Assembly: GCA_031285575.1 (NCBI GenBank)
Contig: JAITVX010000137.1
Coordinates: 1 to 8,802 of the forward strand
Length of the DNA: 8,802 bases
Direction: 5' to 3'
From: Bacteroidales bacterium
Lineage (GTDB): Bacteria > Bacteroidota > Bacteroidia > Bacteroidales > VadinHA17
Shown: positions 1 through 6,326 of the stretch, piece after piece
Layout: each line of letters opens with the position of its first letter
Numbering within the stretch: position 1 is the first letter of the stretch
Notes under the pieces: generated by a model
Told to the model about the DNA's origin: nothing
The model's database searches: none
The model's input: only the letters and a program-made list of their open reading frames with translations
Program-made: the position numbers and the translations under genes

Positions 1-2
1 CG

Positions 3-47
3 GTAATACTGGCTGCCGTGCTGCTCAGAGGAATCATCGGGCTTTAA
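3..47 (+). CDS. C-terminal end of an upstream gene (partial)
   Basis: The third forward frame is open from the window edge to a TAA at 45-47 and reads VILAAVLLRGIIGL. The residues are hydrophobic, as at the end of a membrane segment, which suggests the tail of a membrane protein. The next start codon lies 22 bases downstream in the same direction, so the two genes could share a transcript. With 14 residues no family can be named, and the frame choice rests only on the hydrophobic character and the close spacing. A second forward frame is also open for a similar length, ending at a TAA a few bases further on. Confidence 0.35.
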   Translation, partial: VILAAVLLRGIIGL

Positions 48-69
48 ATTAACCGAAATAAGATATAAC

Positions 70-306
70 ATGAAAACCGTAAAATCAGTAATCGTAATGC
101 TCGCGCTTGCCTTGATGACGGCAGGCGCGGCAAACGCACAGTTCGGCATTGACCGCGCCATACGTCGCGGCGTTCAGCGCGGTGCAAACGGTTTATGGCA
201 ATTAACTTTTCAAATAATGCTGTTTTTGTTTGTGTTCCGTCTATCCGCCGAACCAAAAATAAAAAAGACTGCAAACACAGTCTTTTTTACTCTAACTAAA
301 ATCTAA
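70..306 (+). pseudogene. Short exported protein, probably truncated or frameshifted
   Basis: The N-terminus is a clean Sec signal peptide: positively charged MKTVK, a hydrophobic core at about residues 6-17, and a likely signal peptidase site after ANA at residue 23. A basic segment (QFGIDRAIRRGVQRG) follows and looks like the start of a small Bacteroidetes secreted protein. From about residue 39 the sequence becomes hydrophobic and then low-complexity and basic, with no resemblance to the first part. A strong intrinsic terminator lies at 261-288, before the stop codon at 304-306, so most transcripts would lack a stop codon. A one-base shift after about residue 37 would instead end translation at the TAA at 203-205, well before the terminator. 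The likeliest explanation is a gene whose 3' part was lost or shifted. It may still encode a short exported peptide. I do not recognise the family. Confidence 0.45.
261..288 (+). terminator. Strong intrinsic terminator
   Basis: AAAAAAGACT, an 8-base loop, then AGTCTTTTTT: a perfect 10-bp inverted repeat whose right arm is the T-tract. The flanking A and T runs make it potentially active in both directions. It ends the forward transcript that carries the small exported-protein gene, and it lies inside that gene's open frame. Confidence 0.85.
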
Positions 307-430
307 ACCTATGAAAAAACCTATTTTCCCCACTTATACGGTTATTTCAGGAAAAGGTTACAATTATTTTATATTTTTTTAATGTTTATTTATCATCAGA
401 AAAACATATTGTCGGAAAATCCTGAATATG
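307..430 (+). other. Short non-coding spacer between two terminators
   Basis: This AT-rich stretch separates two terminator hairpins. Its only initiation codon with a frame of any length is at 311-382, which would give 23 residues (MKKPIFPTYTVISG...). No -7 box of the TAnnTTTG type precedes it, and the composition gives no coding signal. I see no other structure here. Confidence 0.4.
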
Positions 431-459
431 AAGACTGCCTGCGGGCGGTCTTTTGTTTT
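431..459 (+). terminator. Intrinsic terminator hairpin downstream of the convergent M1 peptidase gene
   Basis: AAGACTGCC, loop TGCG, then GGCGGTCTT form a 9-bp stem with one G-T wobble, followed by TTTTGTTTT. The T-tract is on the forward strand. On the reverse strand the stem is equally good but is followed by CATATTC, so it would be a weaker stop for the M1 peptidase transcript that ends at 470. It may serve both directions. Confidence 0.65.
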
Positions 460-469
460 ACGGTATGGG

Positions 470-2125
470 TTATTCCCCTGTAATATTAAGCTCGCCGGCA
501 TAATAATTGGGGTCAACCTTTATTTCCGGGTTGCTTATGCCAAGGTTAACGGAGGCGTAGCTTGTTGTGGGGCGAAGGTTTACCGGACTGCCCGAAATGA
601 AAACCCTTACAGGCATGTTGAACCCGTCCACGCAGTTGTTCCACCGGTACATAAGCCGGCCGTCGTTCACGTAATATTCAAATACCGGAATCCTCACGTC
701 CCTTAAATACTGGTCGAAAAAGTAGCGCAGGTCTATTCCGGTCTTCTCGCTCAGGAAACTTTCTATTTCGGTGCCTGTTACCACCGTATGATAAAACTGA
801 GTGTTCATTTCCCGCAGTATTGAACGCCATTTACCGTCGTTGCCTACAATCTGCCGCAGCGTGTGGAGCATGTTTGCACCTTTCCAGTACATGTCGCCAG
901 AGCCTTCGTGGTTAACGCCATAAACGCCGGTTACCGGCCGGTCGTTGAGTATATTGCGGCGAAGGCCGAGCACATATTCGCGTCCGGCATCCTTGCCGTA
1001 AAAGTATTCAAGATACAGGCTTTCCGAATAACTTGTGAAGCTTTCGTGCACCCACATATCGGCCACATCATTGTAGGTTATGCTGTTGGCAAACCATTCG
1101 TGCCCCGATTCGTGAATAATAATGTAATCGAACTTCATCCCCCAGCCGCTGTCGCTGAGGTCGGCTCCGCGGTAGCCGTTACGGAATCCGTTGCCGTATG
1201 TAACCGAGCTTTGATGTTCCATGCCGAGGTATGGCGCTTCAACAAGCTTGTAGCTGTCTTCGTAGAAAGGATATCTGCCAAACCAGTACTCAAATGCTTC
1301 GAGCATCATTGGCACCTGGCGGAACTGTTTCCTTGCCTTTTCGAGGTTTTCCTTCAGCACATAGTAGCTACAGTCGAGTTTTCCGCCTTCACCATGAAAT
1401 ACCTCGGAAAAGTGCGCATAGTCGGCAATATTTATGTTAACGCCATAGATATTTATGGGGTTGGTAACAAACCAGTTGAATGTTCTTGTGCCGTTGCCGT
1501 TACCGATCACGCTGCGCAGCCTGCCATTTGAAACATCGGTAAGGTTTTCAGAAACTGTTACGCTTATAAGCATACTGTCGGGCTCGTCGTACATGTGGTC
1601 TTTGCACGGCCACCATACGCTTGCACCGGCGCCCTGGTTTGCATTGGCAATAAACGGCATGCCGTTCCTGTCTCGGCTCCATGTAAAAGCAGGCGTCCAC
1701 GGCGGCTTGTCTGCAACGGGTGGACGGCCTTCAAAATAAAGCGTTACCGAATCGGCGCCATTGGCAGCCTGGCTGTTACTAATCCGTATCCAGTAAACGC
1801 TGCCCTCGCGCCTGAACGCAAGATTCTTTTCATTCTGAACAATATGGGTAATGGACATCGGCTCCTGCAGGTCTATTTGCATTATTTTGCCAGGCTCAAG
1901 TATTTTGTAGAAAACTGTATTTGACCCTTTCACAGAACTGTCGGACGGATTTACGTCAACGCTGAGATGATAATAAACCACGTCCCACCATTTGCGTTCC
2001 GGGGTTATTGAGCCCCGAAGTGTGTCCTGCCTCGTAAAAACCGGCGCACATGGCTGTCCCGACGCCACAACAAGTGGCACAACAAACGGCAGTAGCATGA
2101 CAATATGTGAAAGTGCAGTTTTCAT
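470..2125 (-). CDS. Secreted M1-family zinc aminopeptidase
   Basis: The predicted enzyme is a 551-residue gluzincin that removes N-terminal residues from peptides. An N-terminal signal sequence (about residues 1-23) sends it to the periplasm or outside. Residues about 40-240 match the beta-rich N-terminal domain of M1 enzymes. The catalytic domain follows, with an exopeptidase motif GMEHQ (301-305, in place of the usual GAMEN), zinc motif HESGH (338-342) and the third zinc ligand Glu361, exactly 18 residues after the motif, in the order HEXXH-X18-E. Tyr413 in MYWKGANML fits the transition-state tyrosine. The protein ends soon after a short beta-type segment (about 480-551) and lacks the large helical C-terminal domain of aminopeptidase N. 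I see no type IX sorting tail. The start gives a complete signal peptide and lies 42 bases downstream of a -7 promoter box. The neighbours suggest no shared pathway, so it is probably a single-gene unit. Confidence 0.92.
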   Translation of the reverse strand: MKTALSHIVMLLPFVVPLVVASGQPCAPVFTRQDTLRGSITPERKWWDVVYYHLSVDVNPSDSSVKGSNTVFYKILEPGKIMQIDLQEPMSITHIVQNEKNLAFRREGSVYWIRISNSQAANGADSVTLYFEGRPPVADKPPWTPAFTWSRDRNGMPFIANANQGAGASVWWPCKDHMYDEPDSMLISVTVSENLTDVSNGRLRSVIGNGNGTRTFNWFVTNPINIYGVNINIADYAHFSEVFHGEGGKLDCSYYVLKENLEKARKQFRQVPMMLEAFEYWFGRYPFYEDSYKLVEAPYLGMEHQSSVTYGNGFRNGYRGADLSDSGWGMKFDYIIIHESGHEWFANSITYNDVADMWVHESFTSYSESLYLEYFYGKDAGREYVLGLRRNILNDRPVTGVYGVNHEGSGDMYWKGANMLHTLRQIVGNDGKWRSILREMNTQFYHTVVTGTEIESFLSEKTGIDLRYFFDQYLRDVRIPVFEYYVNDGRLMYRWNNCVDGFNMPVRVFISGSPVNLRPTTSYASVNLGISNPEIKVDPNYYAGELNITGE

Positions 2126-2166
2126 TTCAAAAGTTTTTAAACAGATTAAACTGTATTATAGCATTG

Positions 2167-2196
2167 CAAATGTAAGAAAACATAAGCTCTGCAACC
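2167..2196 (-). promoter_or_regulatory. Predicted promoter of the M1 peptidase gene
   Basis: On the reverse strand TACATTTG (2174-2167) is an exact match to the Bacteroidetes -7 consensus TAnnTTTG. GTTG, about 17 bases upstream, is a plausible -33 element. Transcription would start near 2160, leaving a leader of roughly 35 bases before the M1 start at 2125. Confidence 0.55.
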
Positions 2197-2258
2197 CGAT
2201 AATCAATAAAATGATTTATTCACTATATGTCTAATTAAATATATTCAAAATAAAATTG

Positions 2259-2266
2259 TATTTTTG
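2259..2266 (+). promoter_or_regulatory. Predicted -7 box of the small RNA
   Basis: TATTTTTG matches TAnnTTTG exactly. The expected -33 region is A/T-rich without a clear TTTG, so only the -7 element is strong. Transcription would start at about 2272, just ahead of the structured region. Confidence 0.5.
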
Positions 2267-2271
2267 CAGTC

Positions 2272-2508
2272 GGATTGTAAATCAAATTTTGAGTATGATA
2301 TAAAGAGAATAATCGTGCCGAAAGGCGCAAAAGACATATTGAAAAAGCATTAGGCTTGTATCTTTCTTCTTGAAAGTTTGACGATTTGAAAAGCAACGAA
2401 GGATAAGTTTAATGTTCACGTGATAAGGCGTGAACTTAACTTATTTGTGTTGCAAGGTTTTCGTCAAACACCTCAAGAAGCGGATATTTTAAGTATCACG
2501 CTTTTTTT
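2272..2508 (+). ncRNA. Structured small RNA candidate (about 235 nt), possibly Bacteroidales-1 or 6S-like
   Basis: This interval has no open frame of note but a clear nested fold. A GNRA-loop hairpin lies at 2315-2328 (GTGCC-GAAA-GGCGC). A long rod follows: CTTCTTGA (2366-2373) with TCAAGAAG (2473-2480), TTTGACGA (2377-2384) with TCGTCAAA (2461-2468), GCAAC (2393-2397) with GTTGC (2449-2453), TAAGTT (2404-2409) with AACTTA (2438-2443), and GTTCACG (2414-2420) with CGTGAAC (2429-2435) around an 8-base loop. Internal loops separate the helices. A -7 box precedes it and an intrinsic terminator ends it, so it reads as a free-standing transcript. From memory, a Bacteroidetes promoter at one end and a terminator at the other describe the Bacteroidales-1 RNA family, and a rod with internal loops also recalls 6S RNA. 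I cannot confirm either. It could also be an attenuator leader for the gene at 2561. Confidence 0.65.
2480..2508 (+). terminator. Intrinsic terminator of the small RNA
   Basis: GCGGATA (2480-2486), a 7-base loop, then TATC-A-CGC (2494-2501) form a stem with one bulged A, followed by seven T residues. The left arm overlaps the last base of the rod helix. GATA (2483-2486) can also pair with TATC at 2359-2362 at the foot of the rod, so rod and terminator may compete. The gene at 2561 starts about 50 bases downstream. Confidence 0.75.
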
Positions 2509-2517
2509 ATTGTCTAT

Positions 2518-2611
2518 TTTTCAGCAGTTTCAATTTTTATAAACAATAAAGTCAAACGAGATGAAAAAGATAACCATTTCACTAATCGCTGCATTATTTT
2601 CAGCAGTTTCA
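2518..2611 (+). repeat. 15-bp direct repeat spanning the start of the exported-protein gene
   Basis: TTTTCAGCAGTTTCA occurs at 2518-2532, in the untranslated region, and again at 2597-2611, in the signal-peptide codons that read FSAVSF. The copies are 79 bases apart, which is not a multiple of three, so the first copy is not an in-frame duplicate of the protein. The overlapping TATTTTTC at 2515-2522 is one base off a -7 box. Confidence 0.8.
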
Positions 2612-3256
2612 TTTGCACAAACACAGAAAGACGTTACACAATTTCTTGGTATTCCTGTCGATGGGTTCAAACCTGCGATGATACAGGAATTGAAGGCTAA
2701 AGGCTTTACAAGCACTTCGTATGATAAAGATGTTCTTGAAGGCGAATTTAACGGGAGCGATGTTACATTATCTATTGCAACAACGAACAATAAGGTATCT
2801 CGAATTATGGTGAGTGATGCCAATGGGATAGGTGAAACGGATATTAGAATAAGATTCAATACGCTCTGCCGGCAGTTTCAGAATAACAAGAGGTATATGC
2901 CGGCTTCTATGTTGCAGTCAGACTACACAATATCCGATGACGAAAATATTTCGTATGAATTATCAGTCAGGGACAAGCGATATGAAGCGGTTTTTTATCA
3001 ATTGCCGGCAACATTAGATTCTGCTGCTGTCGCAGAAGAAATTCAATCTGTTGTATTGTCGAAATATACGGAAGAGCAACTGTCCAATCCAACAGAAGAA
3101 ATACAGGAAGATGTAATTACAACTGCTATTTCATATATGCTGGAAAAATATTCAAAGAGAACAGTCTGGTTTATGATTGATGAACGTTATGGGAAATATT
3201 ATATCATAATGTTCTATGACAATGAATATAACAGAGCAGACGGAGAAGATTTGTAA
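2561..3256 (+). CDS. Exported protein of unknown function
   Basis: The 231-residue product begins with a standard signal peptide (MKKITISLIAALFSAVSFA, cleavage before QTQ at about residue 20), so it is periplasmic or surface-exposed. I see no lipobox cysteine and no further membrane segment. The mature part starts with KDVTQFLGIPVDGF (about 24-37), a helix-like stretch to KAKGF (45-49), then beta-type strands around GEFNGSDVTLSI (61-72) and NKVSRIMVSD (77-86). It ends with an aromatic, strand-like segment RTVWFMIDERYGKYYIIMFYDNE (200-222). I have the impression that uncharacterised Bacteroidetes proteins share the FLGIPVDG start, but I can name no domain. It is more AT-rich than the M1 and receptor genes. 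The next gene begins 25 bases downstream in the same direction, so they probably form an operon. Transcription may come from read-through of the small-RNA terminator or a weak box at 2515-2522. Confidence 0.8.
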   Translation: MKKITISLIAALFSAVSFAQTQKDVTQFLGIPVDGFKPAMIQELKAKGFTSTSYDKDVLEGEFNGSDVTLSIATTNNKVSRIMVSDANGIGETDIRIRFNTLCRQFQNNKRYMPASMLQSDYTISDDENISYELSVRDKRYEAVFYQLPATLDSAAVAEEIQSVVLSKYTEEQLSNPTEEIQEDVITTAISYMLEKYSKRTVWFMIDERYGKYYIIMFYDNEYNRADGEDL

Positions 3257-3281
3257 TACAAATTTTTAAAACGATTATGAT

Positions 3282-3716
3282 ATGAAAAAATTTCTTGTTT
3301 TCACAGGTGGCTTTGTTGCAGGCGTTATAGTAATAATTTTGATTTCGCTTTTGATAAACTTGGCGAATCAACCTAATGATGGCTTCCCCGGACTTACGGT
3401 ATTTTCTGAAAAAGGGGAATGTATATCAACTGAATATGAAAAAACGGATTATGACATTGATAGAATGCGGCGAGTAACAACCGTAGTAAATGAAATAGAG
3501 ATTTTTCAAGTTCTGGCGCCGAATGTGGCATTGGCAACAACCGGCGACGGTCTTGACGGAATACTGGTTTTGCTTGTTAATTATGACGGTGAATCTTATT
3601 ATGACGACCAAAAAATTAAAATCCCTGCCGGTAAATGCACAAGACAAATAGGTACATATCAATATACAACAGAATCAAAGTTCCAAAAAACTGTTCCTGC
3701 AGTTGTTATTGAGTAA
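3282..3716 (+). CDS. Single-pass membrane-anchored protein of unknown function
   Basis: The 144-residue product has one N-terminal hydrophobic segment (about residues 6-28, FTGGFVAGVIVIILISLLINLA) without a clear cleavage site, so it is probably a membrane anchor with the remainder in the periplasm. The soluble part looks all-beta: EIEIFQVL (71-78), NVALATT (81-87), GILVLLVNYDG (93-103), then YYDDQKIKIPAGKCTRQIGTYQY (106-128) and a final KTVPAVVIE. The YYDDQ-KIPAGKC-RQIGTY pattern seems familiar from uncharacterised Bacteroides proteins, but no function is attached to it in my memory. Cysteines at residues 47 and 118 could form a disulfide. It follows the exported-protein gene at 25 bases, which suggests joint expression and perhaps a shared role at the cell envelope. 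Confidence 0.8.
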   Translation: MKKFLVFTGGFVAGVIVIILISLLINLANQPNDGFPGLTVFSEKGECISTEYEKTDYDIDRMRRVTTVVNEIEIFQVLAPNVALATTGDGLDGILVLLVNYDGESYYDDQKIKIPAGKCTRQIGTYQYTTESKFQKTVPAVVIE

Positions 3717-3722
3717 TATATT

Positions 3723-3788
3723 ATGGAAACAATTTTGCTTGTAATAGCTTTATTAGCGGCATTTTTCTTAAAAAACAGGTTAATTTAA
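3723..3788 (+). CDS. Possible 21-residue membrane peptide
   Basis: ATG at 3723 opens a frame reading METILLVIALLAAFFLKNRLI, with TAA at 3786-3788. It starts six bases after the stop of the preceding gene, which would suit translational coupling. The sequence is one hydrophobic helix followed by a basic K-N-R tail, the usual positive-inside layout of tiny membrane proteins. Against it, AT-rich DNA often encodes short hydrophobic frames by chance, and no ribosome-binding site is evident. It could also be the start of a longer gene that has decayed. Confidence 0.4.
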   Translation: METILLVIALLAAFFLKNRLI

Positions 3789-3989
3789 TCTATTCTGATG
3801 CTTGGAAGCGAAAACATTTTGTGGTACTCAGGTGCGATGTTCCTACACTAATGAAAGAGCCGCCAAAAGCAGTTTTTCGTGCCTCAACAAAATAAAACGA
3901 GAGTAATTTACTATCCGTTTGTTTTTCCTGTTCCTGTACTTCAATTTGTTTACCAAATGCCTAAAAAAATAACAGAATACGATTATCTC
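3789..3989. other. AT-rich spacer without a convincing gene
   Basis: About 200 bases lie between the end of the forward unit and the end of the receptor gene. On the reverse strand a frame is open from 3960 down to a stop at 3790-3792 (56 codons, FGKQIEVQEQEKQTDSKLLS... to FRFQASE). Its composition is protein-like, but it has no start codon in a useful place and a stop immediately upstream, so it is at best a gene fragment. No strong terminator hairpin for the forward unit is visible. Confidence 0.4.
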
Positions 3990-6248
3990 CTAAAACGTTC
4001 TCTTGTAAGAAAACGATGGCATAATGGGGATAAGCGTTGAATATTCGTACTTAGTGCCCAACTTGTAAACTATATATGGATTCTGGTGACCGGTGAAGTT
4101 CAGTATTGAGAATTGCCATACGCGCGAGCCTTTCCTTTTGGCACGTTCCATGGAGTAGCTTATGTCGCTGCGGAAATAGGGTTTTAACCTTGTGTTGGGA
4201 AACAAGGGGTTGTCTTCAAGCAGCAAGTTTCCCGCAATATATGTTCCCTCCGACATGGTGTAGGGAAGGCCCGAATGTGCGTTTATATTGATTGAAAGCG
4301 TGTGGTTCTTTGTTGCAGAGCGTACGGTATTATATGTAGCATACAGGTTGAAGCTGTGAGGCACATCATACATGAACGGAAACGTAACACTATCGACGGT
4401 GCGCATGGAGCGCGACCATGTGTATGAGCCTGTGATCGATAGTTTTTGGCGTGCATAAGCCGCCATTAATTCAACACCGTAAGCATGGCCCGACGCCGGT
4501 GTGGGCGCGGCTTCATCCATAAGGAAATCGTCGGGGGCAAATATCATCGACAAATCTTTCAGCCATTTATAATAGCCCTCTGCCGTGAGCGTCAGGTTAC
4601 GCAGGCGCGTACTGCTCCAGCCTGCCGCAATCTGGTTTGAAGATGATATTACGTTACCTCTGTACGGTATCCAGAAGTCGAGCGGAAACCCCAGGTAGGG
4701 CTTCACTATTGATATAAGCGGTTGCAGCGAGCGTGCATAGGAAAGGTGTGTTTTGCCGTATTCGCCGGTTTGCATGTTGACGGAAAGGCGCGGCTCAATG
4801 CCCCATAACGAAGTTGAATTGTTGCGAAACAGCGAAGCTCTCAAGCCGGCTTCAAGCGTAAAGCGGTTCATGTTTATTCTGTCTTCAAAAAAGATGGAGC
4901 CGGTATAAATGCTGTTTGTTGTGAAATCTTTTTCTGTGGCGGTGCCATTTTTTACATACGATGTTGTTTGCGGGGCAAAGAACTGATAGAGGGCATGCAA
5001 ACCGTATGTGAGGCTGTGGCGCATGCCGGCCTTCTGTTCAAAGGCGCTGCGCAGACCGGTTTCGTACATCTGCGAATTGACGGTGGACGACACGCTTTCT
5101 TCACCGATAATATTGTTATAGTATGAATTAAGCTTGTTGCCGAGGCCGGTAAAATATGCCGAAGTATTGATGAACATATTGCCTGAGGCGCGCGTCTCGA
5201 GCCTCAACGAGGCCGACGTGTTGCCCCAGCCGAATCCTAAGCCTGCTTCGGCGGTTTTGCCCCGGCTGTCGGACTCGATGCTTTTGTTTGAAAAACTGTC
5301 GCGGCCGTTATAGAAACTTGCATATACGCGGCTGTTGTCGCCCAGGCTGTAACTTACCTTGGCGTTTACATCGTAGAATGAGTACAGTATTTTCCACGAC
5401 TGCGACTTCCGTATTGCATAAAAGCCGCGCAGCAGCAGGTCGGGGGTAAATCGTCGTGCCGATACGATATATGAGCCTTTTCCGTGGTTCAGCGGGCCTT
5501 CTGCAAGACCTCCGAGCGACAGCGTTCCGAGGGTAAGCGACTGGCGGTGCTCGCTCCTGTCGCCGTCGCGCATGCGCATCGATGCTACCGACGACAACCG
5601 GCCGCCATAGCGGGCCGGTATGTGGCTTTTGTAAAGTTCGGAGCCACTGAGGGCGTCGCTGTTGAATATCGAAACAAGGCCGAAGGCGTGGTTCTGGTTA
5701 AACACCGGAATGTCGTCGAGCATCATAAGCGTCTGGTCGCCGCTGCCGCCGCGCACGGCAAGCTGCGAAGAGCCTTCGCGCCCGGAAGATACTCCGGGCA
5801 TCAGCTGAAGGTATTTGATAATATCGGGCTCGCCCATAAGCGAGGGTGCATTGCGAACCTGATGTATGTTGACGCCTATGCGTCCGCCGTCTTTTACCGA
5901 AACGAGTTCGTTGCCAGCCGTAACGACAACCTCGCCAAGCATTGCAAACGATTCTGCAAGTGAGAAGTGCAGGGTTGTGTCGGAACGCAGGTTGAGCCGC
6001 AGGGTATCTTTCGTGTAGCCGGTAAACGATACGCTTATCTGATGCATTCCGGCCGGCAGGCGCATCGAGTAGAACCCCGCCACGTTGGTCGATGTGGCGT
6101 TTGCGTTGTTTCCGGCAGCTACCGTTGCCCCGGCCAGGGGCTCGCCGCTGGCCGACTCTCTTACATAGCCCGACAGGGTGTGGTTTTGCGCAAAAACCGG
6201 CATGGCGCACAGCGCAAACAGCGCTGCGGCAAATATTTTATGTGTCAT
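3990..6248 (-). CDS. TonB-dependent outer-membrane receptor with carboxypeptidase-like regulatory domain
   Basis: The 752-residue product is a complete outer-membrane transporter that would use TonB energy to import a ligand. A signal peptide occupies residues 1-20 (cleavage before QNHTLSG). Residues 22-100 are the beta-sandwich regulatory domain common in Bacteroidetes receptors (SGEPLAGATV, then NVAGFYSMRLPAG). LGEVVVTA at 104-111 is a TonB-box-like segment. The plug spans about 112-225, with PDIIKYLQLMPGV, LAVRGGSGDQTLMMLDDIPVF and ARYGGRLSSV. The rest is a roughly 525-residue beta-barrel ending in the aromatic Phe752. At 752 residues it is shorter than a typical SusC, and no SusD gene is present, so it is not a standard glycan-uptake pair. 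Its partner is the DUF4249 lipoprotein gene 78 bases upstream on the same strand. Such pairs occur widely in the phylum, but the substrate cannot be read from the sequence. Confidence 0.92.
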   Translation of the reverse strand: MTHKIFAAALFALCAMPVFAQNHTLSGYVRESASGEPLAGATVAAGNNANATSTNVAGFYSMRLPAGMHQISVSFTGYTKDTLRLNLRSDTTLHFSLAESFAMLGEVVVTAGNELVSVKDGGRIGVNIHQVRNAPSLMGEPDIIKYLQLMPGVSSGREGSSQLAVRGGSGDQTLMMLDDIPVFNQNHAFGLVSIFNSDALSGSELYKSHIPARYGGRLSSVASMRMRDGDRSEHRQSLTLGTLSLGGLAEGPLNHGKGSYIVSARRFTPDLLLRGFYAIRKSQSWKILYSFYDVNAKVSYSLGDNSRVYASFYNGRDSFSNKSIESDSRGKTAEAGLGFGWGNTSASLRLETRASGNMFINTSAYFTGLGNKLNSYYNNIIGEESVSSTVNSQMYETGLRSAFEQKAGMRHSLTYGLHALYQFFAPQTTSYVKNGTATEKDFTTNSIYTGSIFFEDRINMNRFTLEAGLRASLFRNNSTSLWGIEPRLSVNMQTGEYGKTHLSYARSLQPLISIVKPYLGFPLDFWIPYRGNVISSSNQIAAGWSSTRLRNLTLTAEGYYKWLKDLSMIFAPDDFLMDEAAPTPASGHAYGVELMAAYARQKLSITGSYTWSRSMRTVDSVTFPFMYDVPHSFNLYATYNTVRSATKNHTLSININAHSGLPYTMSEGTYIAGNLLLEDNPLFPNTRLKPYFRSDISYSMERAKRKGSRVWQFSILNFTGHQNPYIVYKLGTKYEYSTLIPIMPSFSYKRTF
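3991..4015 (-). terminator. Weak terminator-like hairpin at the end of the receptor gene
   Basis: On the reverse strand CGTTTTCT, loop TACA, then AGAGAACG pair over 8 bp with one T-G wobble, followed by TTTTA. The hairpin lies in the last codons and overlaps the stop codon. The T-tract has only four bases, so it would be a leaky terminator if it works at all. Confidence 0.35.
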
Positions 6249-6326
6249 ATTCTGTATTATTCTTCAGTGGAGTTATGGAATATATGTGAGGTTCGTGTTA
6301 TTAATATATGTGTCTGATGTGTCATT

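Noticed and set aside
311..382. 23-codon forward frame MKKPIFPTYTVISG...
   Set aside because: It lies in AT-rich spacer just after a strong terminator, with no promoter box and no clear signal-peptide or membrane pattern.
863..1531. 222-codon forward open frame opposite the M1 peptidase
   Set aside because: It lies wholly inside the reverse-strand peptidase gene, whose catalytic motifs are intact. It has no promoter and no recognisable motif, so it is an antisense shadow.
2359..2486. MITE or insertion-sequence remnant suggested by the long inverted arms
   Set aside because: The arms contain internal loops of unequal size, there is no evident target-site duplication, and a promoter and terminator frame the structure. 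An RNA gene explains more of it, though a genome copy-number search would settle the matter.
3957..4040. 27-codon forward frame MPKKITEYDYLLKRS...
   Set aside because: It overlaps the 3' end of the receptor gene on the other strand, is short, and has no promoter or family resemblance.
5484..6210. Open frames of 159 codons (forward) and 170 codons (reverse, alternative frame) within the receptor gene
   Set aside because: Both overlap the signal, plug and barrel codons of the receptor. Their compositions (rich in Arg, Ala and His) are typical of shadow frames in GC-richer DNA.
6249..6326. Separate promoter for the receptor gene in the 78-base gap after the lipoprotein gene
   Set aside because: No TAnnTTTG box is visible on the reverse strand, and no terminator separates the genes, so co-transcription is the simpler reading.
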